From: Isoetes taiwanensis
Lineage: Eukaryota; Streptophyta; Lycopodiopsida; Isoetales; Isoetaceae
Direction of reading: 5' to 3'
Length of the DNA stretch: 64,000 nucleotides
NCBI GenBank assembly: GCA_021234155.1
Contig: JAJEKV010000004.1
Location: forward strand, 26,081,831-26,145,830
How positions within the stretch are numbered: position 1 is the first letter of the stretch; each line of letters starts with the position of its first letter. The position numbers were made by a program, and so were the translations under genes. A model generated the notes under the pieces. It was not told the DNA's origin and did not search any database. It worked only from the letters and a program-made list of their open reading frames with translations. Of the stretch, positions 10,125-21,694 are shown one piece after another.

Positions 10125-11452
10125 ATCTCCAGAAGACTGTATACGAACTGTTTAGGCAGAATACACTTGACAGATATTGCTCCTAGAAATAAGAGGAAAA
10201 TTATACATAACATGTTCTCCTCTAAAATCCTTGATAAGCTATACGTGCCCAAAAAACGGAAAGTCTGGGTGAACTAGGTCAACTCATCATGGATGAAAGC
10301 ATGTTTTCTTGGGAGTACACAGAAGACTTGAGTGATATTTGTTACAAGCCTTCTTCAATCTTTGCAATGGAGAATGATGCTAAGTGCCCCTGCGGTAATC
10401 CTAACCTTAGGAACTTTATTGACATAAGCGTTGGGCACATCCGTACTACAAACCTTGGCATTATCAAGAATAGGGAACTTAGAAACCTATTTATGAAGGG
10501 TTTAAACCATATCCCAGACAAGGTTCTGGATATTGCAGATCTTAAGATGGACCTTTGGAGATCATGTGACAGATTATTTGAGTTGCACTTCTACTTATGC
10601 ATACAGGTAACTTCTCAGGATAAGGAATGTGTCAAGGAAAGAGTATGGGAACTCACTTATGACAAAATTCAAAAAGCCATTAAGTTGGATAACACAAGGA
10701 AATTCCCACTCAGTGATATAAAGGTTTCTAATAACCTTCGATGGCTAGTGGAGAATTTATACATCTCCGGAGTAGATAAAGCAGCTAATAACCCATGCTT
10801 TATATGCCCTAAATATATTAAAGAAATGGCTTTGAAAAGAATTAATAGTGATGACTTCTTAGCTAGCAATCTTTCTGCCATACAGGTTAAGGAGAAAATT
10901 ATAACAGAAATCAGTAATCTTGTAAGGGACGTTTGTCTTGTCTCGGAAAAACTCTCTTACCTGTTGGGAATATTCAAGGCACATAAACTTGATTACAGGT
11001 GGATTACCAACGCACATAACACGGTATATACCGATATTTCCCTTGTTATAACTTCTGTGCTAAATGAAATCGTATCTCTATGGCTAGAGATTGCTAAATT
11101 CCTATGTGGGAATATTTGCATGCAGATGCCTGGGCCCATAAATCTTTGCTGGATAGTGGGGTCAGTTTATGATGTCACCCTCAACCTCCCCAGCTGTATT
11201 CAGGATGTATTTGTTGCAGATATTACTAAATGTTACGAAACTATACCTTTAATGGGGGAGTCTGGTATATGCATTACTATTAAAAAAGTAATTGAAGCAG
11301 CGTGGTCATACAAAAAAATGCTACACAGAAGCAAGAAAAATGGAGATGCTGGGTACAAAACCAAGTGGTTTAAATTTACTCCCGATGGCAAATCTTTGGC
11401 AATAGATATCACCAACAAAAGTTTGTTGATATCAATATTTGGCTCTGTCTAA
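10125..11452 (+). pseudogene. PLE-A1 exon 3: nuclear signal plus N-terminal half of reverse transcriptase
   Basis: Begins after a good acceptor (ATTGTTGTGCAG|ATCTCC). The first 50 codons end in TAG at 10275 and contain PKKRKV (10248-10265), a textbook monopartite nuclear localisation signal. After a shift, a 387-codon frame (ATG at 10289) carries PLE-type RT blocks: KCPCGNPNLRNFID, GHIRTTNL, FMKGLNHIPD, GVDKAANNPCFICPKYI (motif 1), YLLGIFKAHKLDYRWITNAHN (motif 2; KAH in place of KIHK) and VADITKCYETIP (motif A, catalytic Asp at 11219). The frame closes at 11452, before motif B. Confidence 0.7.
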
Positions 11453-11644
11453 TTGTTATATTCTTTCAGGGAATAACACATGGAAGCAAGCTAGTGGCAT
11501 CCCAATGGGATTCCCCGCAGATCCCGATGGTGCAATCTCTATCTCGCATGGTTTGAGTTAACATTCATCAAAGAACCGGCCGCTCAAGGCAAATTTGACA
11601 TCATAAAAATGTTCAGGTTCAGTATTTGATACATGGATGACTTC
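11453..11644 (+). pseudogene. PLE-A1 RT motifs B and C remnant
   Basis: In changing frames the sequence encodes GNNTWKQASGIPMGF (motif B, matching GNSIWRQCRGIPMGF in B1), and at 11630-11644 YMDDF (motif C). Several frameshifts separate the pieces. Immediately after YMDDF the PLE sequence is broken by the reverse LINE insertion. Confidence 0.65.
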
Positions 11645-11682
11645 GGGTTTTAATTGCCCCAAAATCGTGGATTTCCTATGTA

Positions 11683-11710
11683 AAGGAAGGAAGGAAGGAA
11701 GGAAGGAAGG
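11683..11710. repeat. (AAGG)7 microsatellite, likely LINE 3' tail
   Basis: Seven perfect AAGG units at the 3' terminus of the reverse LINE copy. Some LINEs end in short tandem repeats made during target-primed reverse transcription. Confidence 0.8.
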
Positions 11711-12989
11711 TACTTTTTATAGTCCCACCCCAGACCAATGGGTCCTATGGGACCCAATACAAAAAACGCAGCGAAGCGGATTTTGCGGATTAAAAAACCC
11801 CGCCCGAAGGGTTTTCGAGGAAAAACCGAAGCAGTCAATCACCACAAAATCTAATCATATAAAATCTTGAAACATCCCAATATATACAATCCATGCACAC
11901 CACCCGTAGTGCCTAGTCGTGAGACCCGACCCCAAGGGGCAAATGTAGACTCTCCTTGAGTCCGGTCCCTCTGGATGTATGACCCGGGGCCCGACCCTTG
12001 GCCGGTGCGTTCATCGAAATGCAAGGGCACGGCCCCGTCCGTAGTACTAAGGGAGCGTTCGCCTGGATCTGACCCAACTCTTGGGCAACTCGAAAAGTGT
12101 GAGACTCATCCTCAATGGCACCCGTTTGGCCCCTTTCTCGGCGGGGCTCCCCAATCCACCCTGCCCATCTCGGACTCGAAGATGGTGGGCACCTGATGTG
12201 GAGGCAATGAGTCTGCGCTTTTGAGGCGGTGGGAACGCTGGTAGAGGCTGTGGCCCCGGGCTATCATGTGCTCCTTGTAATGGGCCATTTTGACCGCTCT
12301 AGAGCAATGGGGTCCCCGAGCTTGCCAAGGAAACAAGCATCTAGGGTACTCCCAGCGTTAATCCGCGATCGGTCAAGATATCAGACGCCTTCTCTCCTCA
12401 CAGACGTTCCATCCGGGCGAACCAATCTCTCTTACCCCACCCCTAAGCCGCTGCGGACTCATGGCCACAGTGTAAGCCAAAATAAAGCCACCCATAGTAA
12501 CCACTTTCCTCAAAATAGACGATGTAAGTTCATCATCTGCCCTGATGTCCGCCCGGTCGGAGTAGGGGACTGAAGGTTTCACCCAAACCCGCTCGTAACC
12601 CCCCAAGTCATTCCGTGTCGCCAAAGAGGCGATGTCGACCCCGCATGTAAGACGTGCTCCTAATTCGGTCTCCGAATCAGATGTGAATCCGATGGCCCCA
12701 ATCATATAGCTCTTTCACCGGTGGTATTTTTTGCTCAAGTCATGGCATAAAGCGCTTTCCAACCTCGACCCCACGTCACCTTAGATGGATAGACGCCTCT
12801 TTGCAGAGGCGAGGAGGGGAACTCCACCCCACCCCTAGGTACTTGTAGGTGGGGGTTAGTGGCGCCCACAGTATCCCCGATATGTGAGTCACGGGGAGGC
12901 ATGGGGTGGCGTGAAAGAGGATATGAGAACCACCACGGTCTTGGCGATTGACGCTGCGCATGTCGTAGCGACAAAATGTGTCCTAGGGC

Positions 12990-13430
12990 ATCCAGGTGAG
13001 ATGCATAGCTTCGGTGTGGGCAGCCAGGCCAACATCGTCCAGATAGATGAGCTGGCGGATGACCTGTGCAAAAGCGTATTCCATCCCCCATGCTCGATAA
13101 GCCCGGGGCTCTAAGCCCGATCAATGTAGAGGCCAAAAAGTGTTGGCGAGAGGGGCAACCACGATGACCGGACACTCGGTGAATGCTTGGCCGTGGTGCA
13201 TCCCTGCCAAAACAACTCTCATACAACTGTATATGGCATTACGCACGGCGGGGAGCCCCAGTTGACGATCTAGCCTTACTTTCCGGGGACATCAAAAGCC
13301 TTTGCGAAGTCCACAAAGCGGCAATACAAGTCCGGTAGATGATTCGGTTTTGTCTTCAATCGGTGCCCGCAGCCCGTAAAGATATGGTCAATCGTTGAGT
13401 GGCGGGGTCGAAAGCCCCGCTGTGTGAGGG
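12990..13430 (-). pseudogene. LINE reverse transcriptase fragment (decayed)
   Basis: The minus strand shows FRPRHSTIDHIF (about 13430-13395), LYCRFVDFAKAFD (about 13331-13293, motif A) and IYLDDVGLAAHT (around 13048-13015, motif C, YLDD at 13034-13045). These are the non-LTR signatures (FVDFxKAFD, YADDV). Frames are broken by indels and stops between the motifs. Downstream (below 12990) the minus strand has open stretches, including about 12373-12705, that I could not match to known LINE C-terminal domains. Confidence 0.65.
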
Positions 13431-13445
13431 GCTCCGCATCCGTAC

Positions 13446-13944
13446 CTCACATTGGTAGGTCAATTCTTGCAAGCCTCAAAAGGGCAGAATACAGATCTAT
13501 GACTTGAATAAACTTGGTATCAAAGAGGAAACAATTTTTGCCAAAAACATCCCCATGAGTCAGACATTTGGATAAGCTGCTAATTTCCTTAATCTGACTG
13601 TTGAAATAGTGAATAGAACACATGGTATCTTTAGGACGATCAAGTATGACAAAAGGGACAGTCTCCCCTTCAAATCTCTCAAATTTATTCATGCCGATGG
13701 GTGTAGACTCTACCATCAATCAAGGAATGTGATCTTGTCCCAGGTGCTACCGTGCCTATATATCAACTCATGCCCTGCTGGAGCAGCAAAGGATATCATA
13801 GATCTCATACACACCTTCATTTGCAAAGGTTTTGACTGTGGCACCCTCAAAAGAAGAGTCATAAAGTACATCAAAGACAATAAGTTTCCTGGATTGAAGT
13901 TTGACTCAAGCGAAATGGTTTCTGACATAGACAACTACTTCTAA
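13446..13944 (+). pseudogene. PLE-A1 RT thumb / C-terminal domain
   Basis: Resumes PLE homology after the LINE: LNKLGIKEET (B1 has MEHLGIKDET), NFLNLTVEIVNRTHGIF, KYDKRDSLPFKSLKFI, DGCRLYHQSRNVILSQVLP, GAAKDIIDLIHTFICKGFDCGTLKRRVIKYI and FPGLKFD. An open frame runs 13609-13944. The order matches B1 25 kb to the right over its whole length, and the pattern (LPF, S/GCxPY, Q, S, F..GF) is the thumb-type C-terminus of PLE RTs. Confidence 0.7.
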
Positions 13945-14000
13945 GTTTGGGTAAGAATGTTTTACAGCTTGTTTCCTTTCTATAAGGCTAAAATGCACGC

Positions 14001-14049
14001 ATAGGGTGTGGCCTGGCTCCTGCTAGGAGTAGGGGCCAGCCACCCCTAT
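14001..14049 (+). other. 3' UTR hairpin of PLE-A
   Basis: An imperfect inverted repeat: ATAGGGTGTGGCCTGGCTCC pairs with the region ending GGGGCCAGCCACCCCTAT, around a short loop. It lies between the stop codon and the T-rich 3' end, as does the hairpin at 25329-25363 in B1. Confidence 0.55.
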
Positions 14050-14251
14050 TTCAATAATGTTAGCAGGTTTCAAAGTGTTGCCCCACTCTACGGATGGAGG
14101 TAGGGTTTTTTTTATATATGTCTATGCCTAGCTTGCATAATTAATGTAATGTGGCCCCTAAAGACATCTTCCTCTGCCAACTTATAACATGGCACTGGTA
14201 ATTTGCTGTTTATTATATAGTTAATAGACATGTTTATTGTTTATTGCTTAT

Positions 14252-16690
14252 TCCATATCCCAATCTCTGTTAAAAAATAGCCTTAACACATTCTCCTTTC
14301 TCATATGGGAAGTGTAGCAATAAGTATAGACTTGACAGAAATGTGAACTTAAACCATTGAGGTTTAAACTCGATCCAGGTAAATTATAAAATGTAAACAT
14401 ACAGTTAAACATTTGTGGCTTGCATTTCGACCTTCTAGGGTTAACGAAGCCAGGTATACCCCATCGACCACTATGAGCGGGGGCTGATGATGCTGGCTTG
14501 ACCGCTTTTTTGGAAAATCGTATTACTCTGCCCAAGATATCCCTGGGGAGATTGATAGTTAATGAAGGGCTGCGGCAGTAATTAGGTTTCCCGGGCTTTC
14601 TACTATGGAGTCGTGGGACTTGGTTTTGGAAGAAGACCTTCCCATCTCTGATGCAAATAGGCAGCGCCTAAATGGCAACGCTTTAGACAGAGAAATATCA
14701 TTCTGCATGCAAGATTGTTCTCTTCAAGAGCATAAGGCAGATATGGAGAGCTATAACAAGCGGGGCAAATTTAGTTATAGGGGCCAGCCACAGAACAGAA
14801 GGTTTCGGGGAGCCAATAGGCAAAGCTCTGGAGATTCTTCCCATTACGTTCCTGAAACTCAATACATGGATGAGCATGAATCTGACTTAGACGATAATCA
14901 GGTATGGAATGATTAGCATTCGTGTACAAGAAGGAATGTATTTGTTAAAGTCTTACCCATTAAATGGTTTTCCTTTATCTCTGTTGAAACAATCATTAAA
15001 CGTATGGCAAATATAGCCTGATAACTGAAAGAGTTTTTCTTGGTTTGTTTCTTTGTTCATCATTTAGATTTAGTCTCTTATTGAGCATTATTTATGGCCA
15101 TTCTTTCTAAAATGTTCCTCTATATCTCTGGGCAAAAGGATTACATTAGGTGATCGGTTGACAACCGAGAAGCCTAAGGTACCTTTTGGCCCTTGCATTT
15201 TTACCCTTATCAGGCTAATGATGTATTGATTGGCTGCAGGTACGGGCTTCTACTCCTAATGTCTTGCTTTTGTCCAGCGTGTTTTAGAAGTTCTTGGGAG
15301 TCTGGCTTACGAAACTGAAAGGAAGTTGTGATGGCTGGATGTTTTTGGGATTCAGTACAAGAAAAATTTGAGTAAATGATCATAGGAGATGGCAGAGGCC
15401 TGAACCTTGAATCTTTGGTGATATCTTTCTTTATCTCGCTGTTGTGGTAATGTATCAGTTTTTTAATGACTATGGGGATAACGGGTTTATTTTATGAATG
15501 CCACTTTTGCCTGAATGGCTTAGCCTTGTCCTGCTATATTAGATATCCAAAACTTCTAAAGCATGGTCGAATTTATAGTACAAGGCTGTAACATCTATAT
15601 TGCCAGTAATTTTAATGATGATCTGCGATGCTGGTTGCCCATATAATAGACTTATGGCGATCTGTGATGCTGGTTGCCCATATAATAAACTTATGGCGGC
15701 TGTAACTAGTTTTCAACTTTATCCAGCTTTATTACTACATTCCAAATCTGTATTTGTGGGAATGTAAACTTTTTGTTGGCAGTATTTCCTTCTAATGCAA
15801 ACGATCATATTAGATGTAAAGTGGCTGGTATAACACTCAACAATGGAATATAGTCTTTTTACTACAGTTCTGATGTGTTTTCTGGAAATAAATGTGTTTA
15901 TGATAAAATGAAAAGTACTATATGGCAAAAGGGCTTTTTTATGCCTTTTGGAGTAACCATAGCTTGGCTGACTGTTTAAAAACAAAGGTATTGTTGGTCA
16001 TGAATATCTGAAATTTTCCTATGTAGTTGAATGAAATGTGACGGTGTAAAAACAGACCAGGCATACGAAATTAAAATAGCTATTGCAGCATGTTCATATC
16101 TGCATTAAGGAGGACCGTTGTAAAAAGATCTCATGAACCTTGATGAGAAATATAAGGCCATTATTAAGCAGATGGAGAAATCTAAATACTGCTAAGTTAA
16201 AGAATATATGAATCATGACCTTAAAGTCAGATTGTAATTGCCTGTCTCAAATAATTGAAAAGAGATCGTGTTCATTTTTGAAACCTTTTGATAGTAAAGT
16301 TTTCTATCCTATGATTAATAAAGGTTAATGGTCCTAGGTTCTTTAGGAACATAGCATGAAGTTCCTATTACATTCATGTAAATATGTATCCATGCTTATC
16401 TATGTGACTCAAGTAACTTTATTATCCTTGTTCACTTTAGATCAATAGATGTATTGTTCTAATCGAGCAGTATGGTAAACAGACCTTGTTGACTTTTAAT
16501 ATATTTATTCTTCATGGTAAAATGGAGCATGAGCATAGTTCAAATATTGTGCATGCACTTAAGGTATACTGTTTTCCCTGGTATTATGGTACCACCTTGG
16601 ACTGAAAAGTCTTTGTGTGGCCAGATAAGACAGAGGAGGGATTGACCAATGCTGATGTTTGGTCTAGGATGACTAGTTCAAGCCGGTTTT
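14252..16690 (+). mobile_element. PLE family A copy 2 (A2): exon 1 and first part of intron 1, no Copia insertion
   Basis: Aligns to 79-1303 plus 6828-8070 of A1 with few substitutions. It lacks 122 bp present in A1 (761-882). It has about 85 bp after 16120 that A1 lacks. It shows the uninterrupted Copia target site near 15350-15362. It ends in the T-run after AGCCGG, exactly where family B copy B1 starts, so A2 is either truncated there or was split by B1 insertion. The missing remainder of A2 is not found after B2. Confidence 0.8.
14605..14901 (+). CDS. PLE family A exon 1, second copy
   Basis: Ninety-nine codons from ATG to CAG|GTATGG, as in 431-727, with a few substitutions (for example RERL to RQRL and a Val to Asp change in the HKA(V/D)MESY stretch) and no frame break. 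No downstream exon belongs to it within its own copy. The acidic tail DEHESDLDDNQ is retained. Confidence 0.55.
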
Positions 16691-17178
16691 TTTTTTTTTT
16701 TGTTAATCTAGGCTTTATGAGCATTTTCCCACTTAAACTTGGTTGCACACATCTGAAAACTAGGATTTAGTCAATTAACTAAAAAATTGCTACATGAGAA
16801 ACTGGACCATAGATATTTATGGGCTTAGGTGATAGGTCGATACTTGGAACTTGTATTTGGGGTTTTTGAATGGTTGCACGAAAAAGGTGTGATGGCCCAA
16901 AAACCATGGAAATAATGTATTATGGTAAAAAGCCTCATATCTTTGAATCAGGGTTTCAGACTTGAACCGTGAGCATGGCGGCCGATGTGCGAATTAACAG
17001 GAAGATTGGACAGACTGTTCTAGACAGGTGGATAGGCATCAACGGATGGATCCGGCCTATTTGCATCTTAGGGTTTCTGGATTGGATATATCTGTGGTTC
17101 CTTCGGTATATAAGAAGTTGCACGGTGTTGAGATTTAGGGTTCTTACATGCTATGCGATCCTAGCCGATTGTTGGCTT

Positions 17179-17496
17179 ATGGGAAGAAAGAAGGGCGGAC
17201 TAAATAGATCCACCATACATAAGCTGGAAATGGAAAAAAACAAGGCAGAAAAGAGAAGGAAAATATTCGATTTCCATAAACCAGCTAAGGGGCTTGTTAT
17301 CAAGACTGGTGATGAGTTGAATAGGCAAGAAGGTTTAACCAGCAATACACGAATCGTGCATGGGATTGGTGATGCAGTTACTGGAGTCCAAATTCAAGTT
17401 GCACAGGAAACTGTAGTTGAAGATAGTTGCACTGGCATAATACTTGAAAATCCGGAGCCTTCTTGTGCTGATCCTAACCAGAATGTCTTCAAACAG
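17179..17496 (+). CDS. PLE family B exon 1, basic N-terminal protein segment
   Basis: The frame is open from 16969 with an ATG at 16975 (MAADVRINRK), but I favour the ATG at 17179 (MGRKKGGLNRSTIHKLEMEK) because it begins a clearly protein-like basic, helix-rich stretch containing KAEKRRKIFDFHK. It ends at CAG|GTTTGAAG (GT at 17497-17498), phase 0, joining exon 2 at 18961. No known domain is recognised; KRRK could be a nuclear signal. B2 has the same exon at 25922-26243 but with many one- to three-base differences that break the frame. Confidence 0.5.
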
Positions 17497-18116
17497 GTTT
17501 GAAGTGAATTAAATGGTGGTTTTTGTAATATTTAAATTACATTTCATGATCTGCTGTTAGTTAAAATCCTTTTTGTATAGCATAATAAGCTACGTCCAGG
17601 GGTGAACTGTTATATCTTATAGCAGTAGTTTTTCATAATAATACTAAATACCAGGCTTACAGGTTTTGTTAACATCTAAATTCCTATTCTAGCATTGTGT
17701 AAGCTTAACCCAAGCTGGTTTTTGTGCTCTGATCCTTTTGCTTACTATGTGTTCTTTAGATGCTAAACTGGTCATGCTTACACTAAAACTATATTGTCTG
17801 TAGATATTACAAAGTTTATGCTGATGTATGGGCAGTGTTTCAGAGTTAAAAGGATTTTTACCTTAATTTCTACTCTAATGTTTAAATGTTGGTCAACTAA
17901 GTTGGCAGCTTAGGAAATTGATATGCCATTATAGACATCAAGTGACACGGATATTCTTTAACATGGTGTCTAGCGTGATTGTCTCACCATCTTTCATCCA
18001 GCATTTGACATGACTCTATTAAATGATTCCTGGATTCTGCCATAGGTGTTAAATAATATGTTGACACATGTGTGGTAAAGGGCGTTAAGCCGGATAGATT
18101 CTTTGCTTATCTGTTA

Positions 18117-18180
18117 GCAACTTTTGGCTTTACCCTTTTTAGGCTAATGTTCAAATGGTTTTGCTGCAGGTAACCGAGTC
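18117..18180 (+). other. Conserved CAG|GTA island in PLE-B intron 1
   Basis: ACTTTTGGCTTTACCC, then TTTAGGCTAATGTTC and TTTTGCTGCAG|GTAACCGAG, with CAG at 18167-18169. It parallels the family A islands at 1131-1200 and 15180-15250. B2 carries it at 26865-26925 with one G fewer at the junction (CTGCAGTAACC), which would remove the donor if real. Confidence 0.45.
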
Positions 18181-18960
18181 TATCCTTCCATTTCATTTGT
18201 TTGCAACAAACAAAGGATGTGACTGCTACTTTTGGTGCTCTCTGAACTTTATTGAAGTTCTAAATCAGTTTTATGAGACTTGGTGTACCTCATTGTTTCA
18301 GGACAGCATTTTGCTGAAAAAAATGCTTTGATCATGTTGTTACTAGCAGCTTTTGAACTATGTTTTAAGTAGTAGCTTATGATCCATGTTACTGTTTATG
18401 TTTTGATAGTAGTTTTATTACGCCTTAAGGGTCTAAACTGTTACACTTATTAAGGCTTTGGTTTGAGTTGATATTTCTAAAACTGAGGGCAGAATTATAT
18501 GCTGTACCTTAAATGGCTTTACTCTGTTTATTATATGATGCCAAGGAATTTTTTAATCATAAGGAAAAATGATGTTATGTCTCATATTTTCGGTTTTTTA
18601 TTATATCTTATTCATGTCTATTCTTCTCTAAAAGAGACTAATCTGGTTCATGAAGAGATTTTTTCAAAATGAACTTTGTTGTTTAAATATAATGTTCTTA
18701 GAATGTCAGACTTGTTTTATTCTCTTAGTATATCCATTTCAGGGCCTAGACTTAGATTACACCTGTCTATTTCTAGGATTGCAACGAAGGGTCCTTATTT
18801 TTCCAAATGGAACTATAAGGCCTAAGTCTGTTGTTTCCTATGGTCTTAACAGACTCAAAGGGTTTTTTAATGTTACCCCAATTCCTAAGTTTAACTTGGG
18901 ACCCTGGTATGGTTATGAGGTGTACTATTGTTTCTTACAATAATGTTTACTTGATTGCAG

Positions 18961-20558
18961 AAGACAGGACCTGATCCTAAACCTCTGATTGAAGATCCTA
19001 AGCCTCTGGTTGAAGAAACTGACTTCAACAGCCATTGGATCAAAGAGCTGATTCTTCTACACTACAATGAGTGCAATATTACGAGTCCTAATATTGCTGT
19101 ACAGACCCTGATTGCCTGCATCAAGAACAATGAGATACATGAGTTTATCGTCCATAAGGAGAAGAACCTTGTGGAAAAAGACAAATCACCTGTAAGCTAT
19201 TTTGGGTTTAATGGCTGGTTTAAGGTTTTTTATGACATGAAAAAAGCTGCTTTCAAACTTGAAACTTGTAAGGGGATCATTGCTTCTGTCTACAATGATA
19301 TGCCTAATGTGTTATATTCAAGAACATGCTTGGAAGGCGAATCAAGCGAAAGTTTATGATCGGATTGGCACATTTGGAGGTGGTTCATGAAATCAAACCT
19401 TCTTTATCTTTGGATGAGAAGCGGTGAAGACACCGCAGCGGATTATTTACAAGATGATACAAGAAACTGGCCATTTTGAAACGGATTTGTCGAGGAGGAA
19501 GATCCGGAATTTATTGATAAAGATTATACGCAGAAAACTCACAGGAGGACTCAGAACAGGAGGAGGTACCTACCTTAACGTTGGTCAATTGTTCTAAGTT
19601 TCCTTTGATTCCTGAACAGAATGTTGAATGCTACGGAGCTGCATGGGGACATGCCTTATAGAAAAGTCAGAACTTCGGGGCCTTAGCTCCAATCAATGTG
19701 GAAACTTGGAAGGCTTTAACAGGTATCGTTGATGATGAAATCGAGGCGAGGGGGTCCTCAAAGCGAAAAGTGGACAAATATTTTCCAAAAAAAGAAGTTA
19801 TGGTACCCTTTGACATTAATTTCTTTGAACTGGAATGCATTAAAAATACTGGTGTTTATGTCAGCCAGAAGGGGAATATGGCATTTTCAAATGATAAAAG
19901 AGATGGATTTTACCTGAAAAAACTTTGGAGAACACATTGTCCTTTCTTAACTTGTGGCTGCATCAAGACTCCAAGCAAGGGAAAATCTACTAATAAGGAG
20001 GAATGTAACAGCGGGATCGTTTGGGTGGACCATGCTGTTTGGTACATCCTCAACAACCTTGAAATATTGTATCCTGGTGCCACGCCCATTGTCAAAATGG
20101 TTTGCATAACCAAGTTACTCCATAATATCCTAAAGCCCGCGGTCCTTGCTTGCTTGTCTTATCTAGAAGTTAGAAGGGTTCTAATTGACATGACATTATT
20201 TTATCTTTGATAACCCTTTAAAAATCTGAGAATGGCCTTTGGTAGTAATAGACTTGCTGAAATTGCTGAACTCTCATTAAGGCCTATCTCTTTTAGGCAG
20301 AGCCATACCCCAATTAGCAAAAATTCTGGAATTATTAAACCAAGCAGCAGCTGTGGAAGTGGGCCTAATAAGAGTTACTCCAACATTCGACCTCCTAGGG
20401 TTACTACGGACCCACGAGCAAGAACCCCAAAACCTGCTAGAGTTTGTGGAGGTGATGACTATGACGATCAATATTCTGTTACTAAAGGTGGAAACCAAGC
20501 TCTATCTTTGGCGGAAAGCATTCCAATCATATTGGACTACAAAGAAGCTACCGGGTAC
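18961..20558 (+). pseudogene. PLE-B1 exon 2 (N-terminal extension), broken
   Basis: The acceptor CTTGATTGCAG|AAGACAGG opens the exon in phase 0. Product blocks: KPLIEDPKPLVEET, SPNIAVQTLIACIKNNE, TLVNCSKFPLIPEQNVE, FGALAPINVETWKAL, VSQKGNMAFS, and the Cys-rich block LWRTHCPFLTCGC...WVDHAVWYILNNLEILYP at about 19921-20070, then CLSYLEVRRVL. The frame is scrambled at 19330-19700 relative to the intact B2 copy, and TGA TAA interrupts it at 20208-20213. It continues (NRLAEIAELSLRPISF) to a donor-like TAC|GTATTT at 20559 or GG|GTACGT at 20555. The following exon's frame favours the phase-0 choice. Confidence 0.65.
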
Positions 20559-20875
20559 GTATTTATGATTATCTAAAGTATTAAGTATATAGTGTATCAA
20601 TTCTGTACATTTTGTCTGTTTATTCTCTCGTATTGATTGTACTCTAATCGTAACTTCTTCCACTAGTCATGGTTTTTTATGAAAAGGGTTTTTCCATGGC
20701 TAGATGCGTATCACAAAAAAAACTTGTATTACCTTATTGTACTTGGTGTATACCATTTACAAAAATCTAGCATTGTTTTTTCCTGATCAGAACTACCATC
20801 CAAAAACTTTTGGGTTTACTGTACAAGCCAGAATTCCCTATATTCCTAGTTCTAACCCCTAAAAATTTTTTTTAG

Positions 20876-21694
20876 GTGGAACGAAAAAGTACCAGTACCA
20901 GAGTCATTATAAGGGACTGCAATCATAAGAGACACTTAGTGACTACCAAAAATGATAAAGGCGTTAAGATTGTCCACAGTACATTCTTTTCAAAATTCTT
21001 GGAAAGGTTCTCTATCAGGGTGATATTTGAGGAGGTTCTACAAGATACTTTACCCAATTTAGCAAGTGAAATTCTAAGTTGCACGTTGTTTGGCTGGAGA
21101 TATGGTGATCAAGTTGTTGACAAAGTATATAAACCATACAACGTTTTTGCGGATGACAGGCCAAATAAATGTCCTTGCAAAAATCCTAGTTTGGCTAAAT
21201 TTGTTGACCCTCGCATTGGTCATGTACGTACCACAGATTTGCAGATTGTGCATTGTCCAAAACTTAGAGCTGCCTTTGCCAACGGATTGAATCATATCCC
21301 TGATAACGGGGTGTCCATTGATGAATTCTTGGTTGACTTTGGAAATACTTGTGATCAATTCTTTATGGTTCACCACTTCCAATTGCTACACATCAACGAG
21401 GATGGTTTAGAACATATTAAGTGCAGATTATTGAGCTTGGCAAAAGAAAGATTTACTAGTTTCAAAAAGTTGATCCCCTCCAAAAGATTCCTCTGGGATG
21501 ATGGAGATGTTAAAAAGAATCTTACTTGGCTGGGGCAGAACCTTTATATCTCTGGGTTGGACAAGGCAATTAATAATGCCTCATTTATATGCCAAAAACA
21601 TATTCTGGACATGGCTTTGGATAGACTTAATAGCAAGGACTTTGAAAAGATACCATCTATGGCTTCTGAGGTCAAGGCGGATTGCAATATGTAG
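20876..21694 (+). pseudogene. PLE-B1 exon 3: RT N-terminal part
   Basis: Follows a strong acceptor (AAATTTTTTTTAG|GTGGAA). It encodes NKCPCKNPSLAKFVDPRIGHVRTTDL, FANGLNHIPDNG, KRFLWDDGDVKKNLTWLGQNL and SGLDKAINNASFICQKHI (RT motif 1), then MASEVKA before a foreign block begins around 21675-21695. It is collinear with A1 10125-10900. KCPC and GHxRTT are shared by both families and may bind metal or nucleic acid; that is inference. Confidence 0.7.

Larger units (their letters stand above)
11645..13445 (-). mobile_element. 5'-truncated GC-rich LINE inserted in reverse into PLE-A1
   Basis: The stretch is much richer in G+C than its surroundings and splits the PLE RT between YMDD and the thumb. 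On the minus strand it encodes decayed non-LTR RT motifs. Its 3' end is at the left: a (CCTT)n microsatellite (11683-11710 on the plus strand), preceded in LINE orientation by a 3' UTR that also occurs at about 40790-41030. Exact target duplications were not resolved, so the ends are approximate to about 10 bases. Confidence 0.65.
79..14113 (+). mobile_element. Penelope-like retroelement, family A copy 1 (A1), with nested Copia and LINE insertions
   Basis: The boundaries come from two comparisons. The left edge is where similarity to copy A2 (from 14252) begins. The right edge is the run of eight T after the CTACGGATGGAGG motif, which resembles the 3' end of family B at 25422-25447. Order inside: leader, exon 1, long intron with a Copia element, exon 2, intron 2, reverse transcriptase exon, reverse LINE insertion, thumb, 3' hairpin. 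The RT has the PLE layout (DKxxN, LGIFKAH, ADITKCYETIP, GIPMGF, YMDD). I see no GIY-YIG endonuclease, which would fit the endonuclease-deficient PLE types, but assignment to a named clade is inference. The true 5' end could lie before position 1. Confidence 0.75.

Noticed and set aside
11440-11490. TTCTTTCAG|GGAAT as a third PLE intron acceptor
   Set aside because: Comparison with B1 (CFLQMGNSIW) shows this stretch is coding (FFQGNNTW); the break is a frameshift, not a splice site.
12112-13226. Several long overlapping open frames on both strands
   Set aside because: They come from the high GC content of the reverse LINE; only the minus-strand RT motifs are supported.
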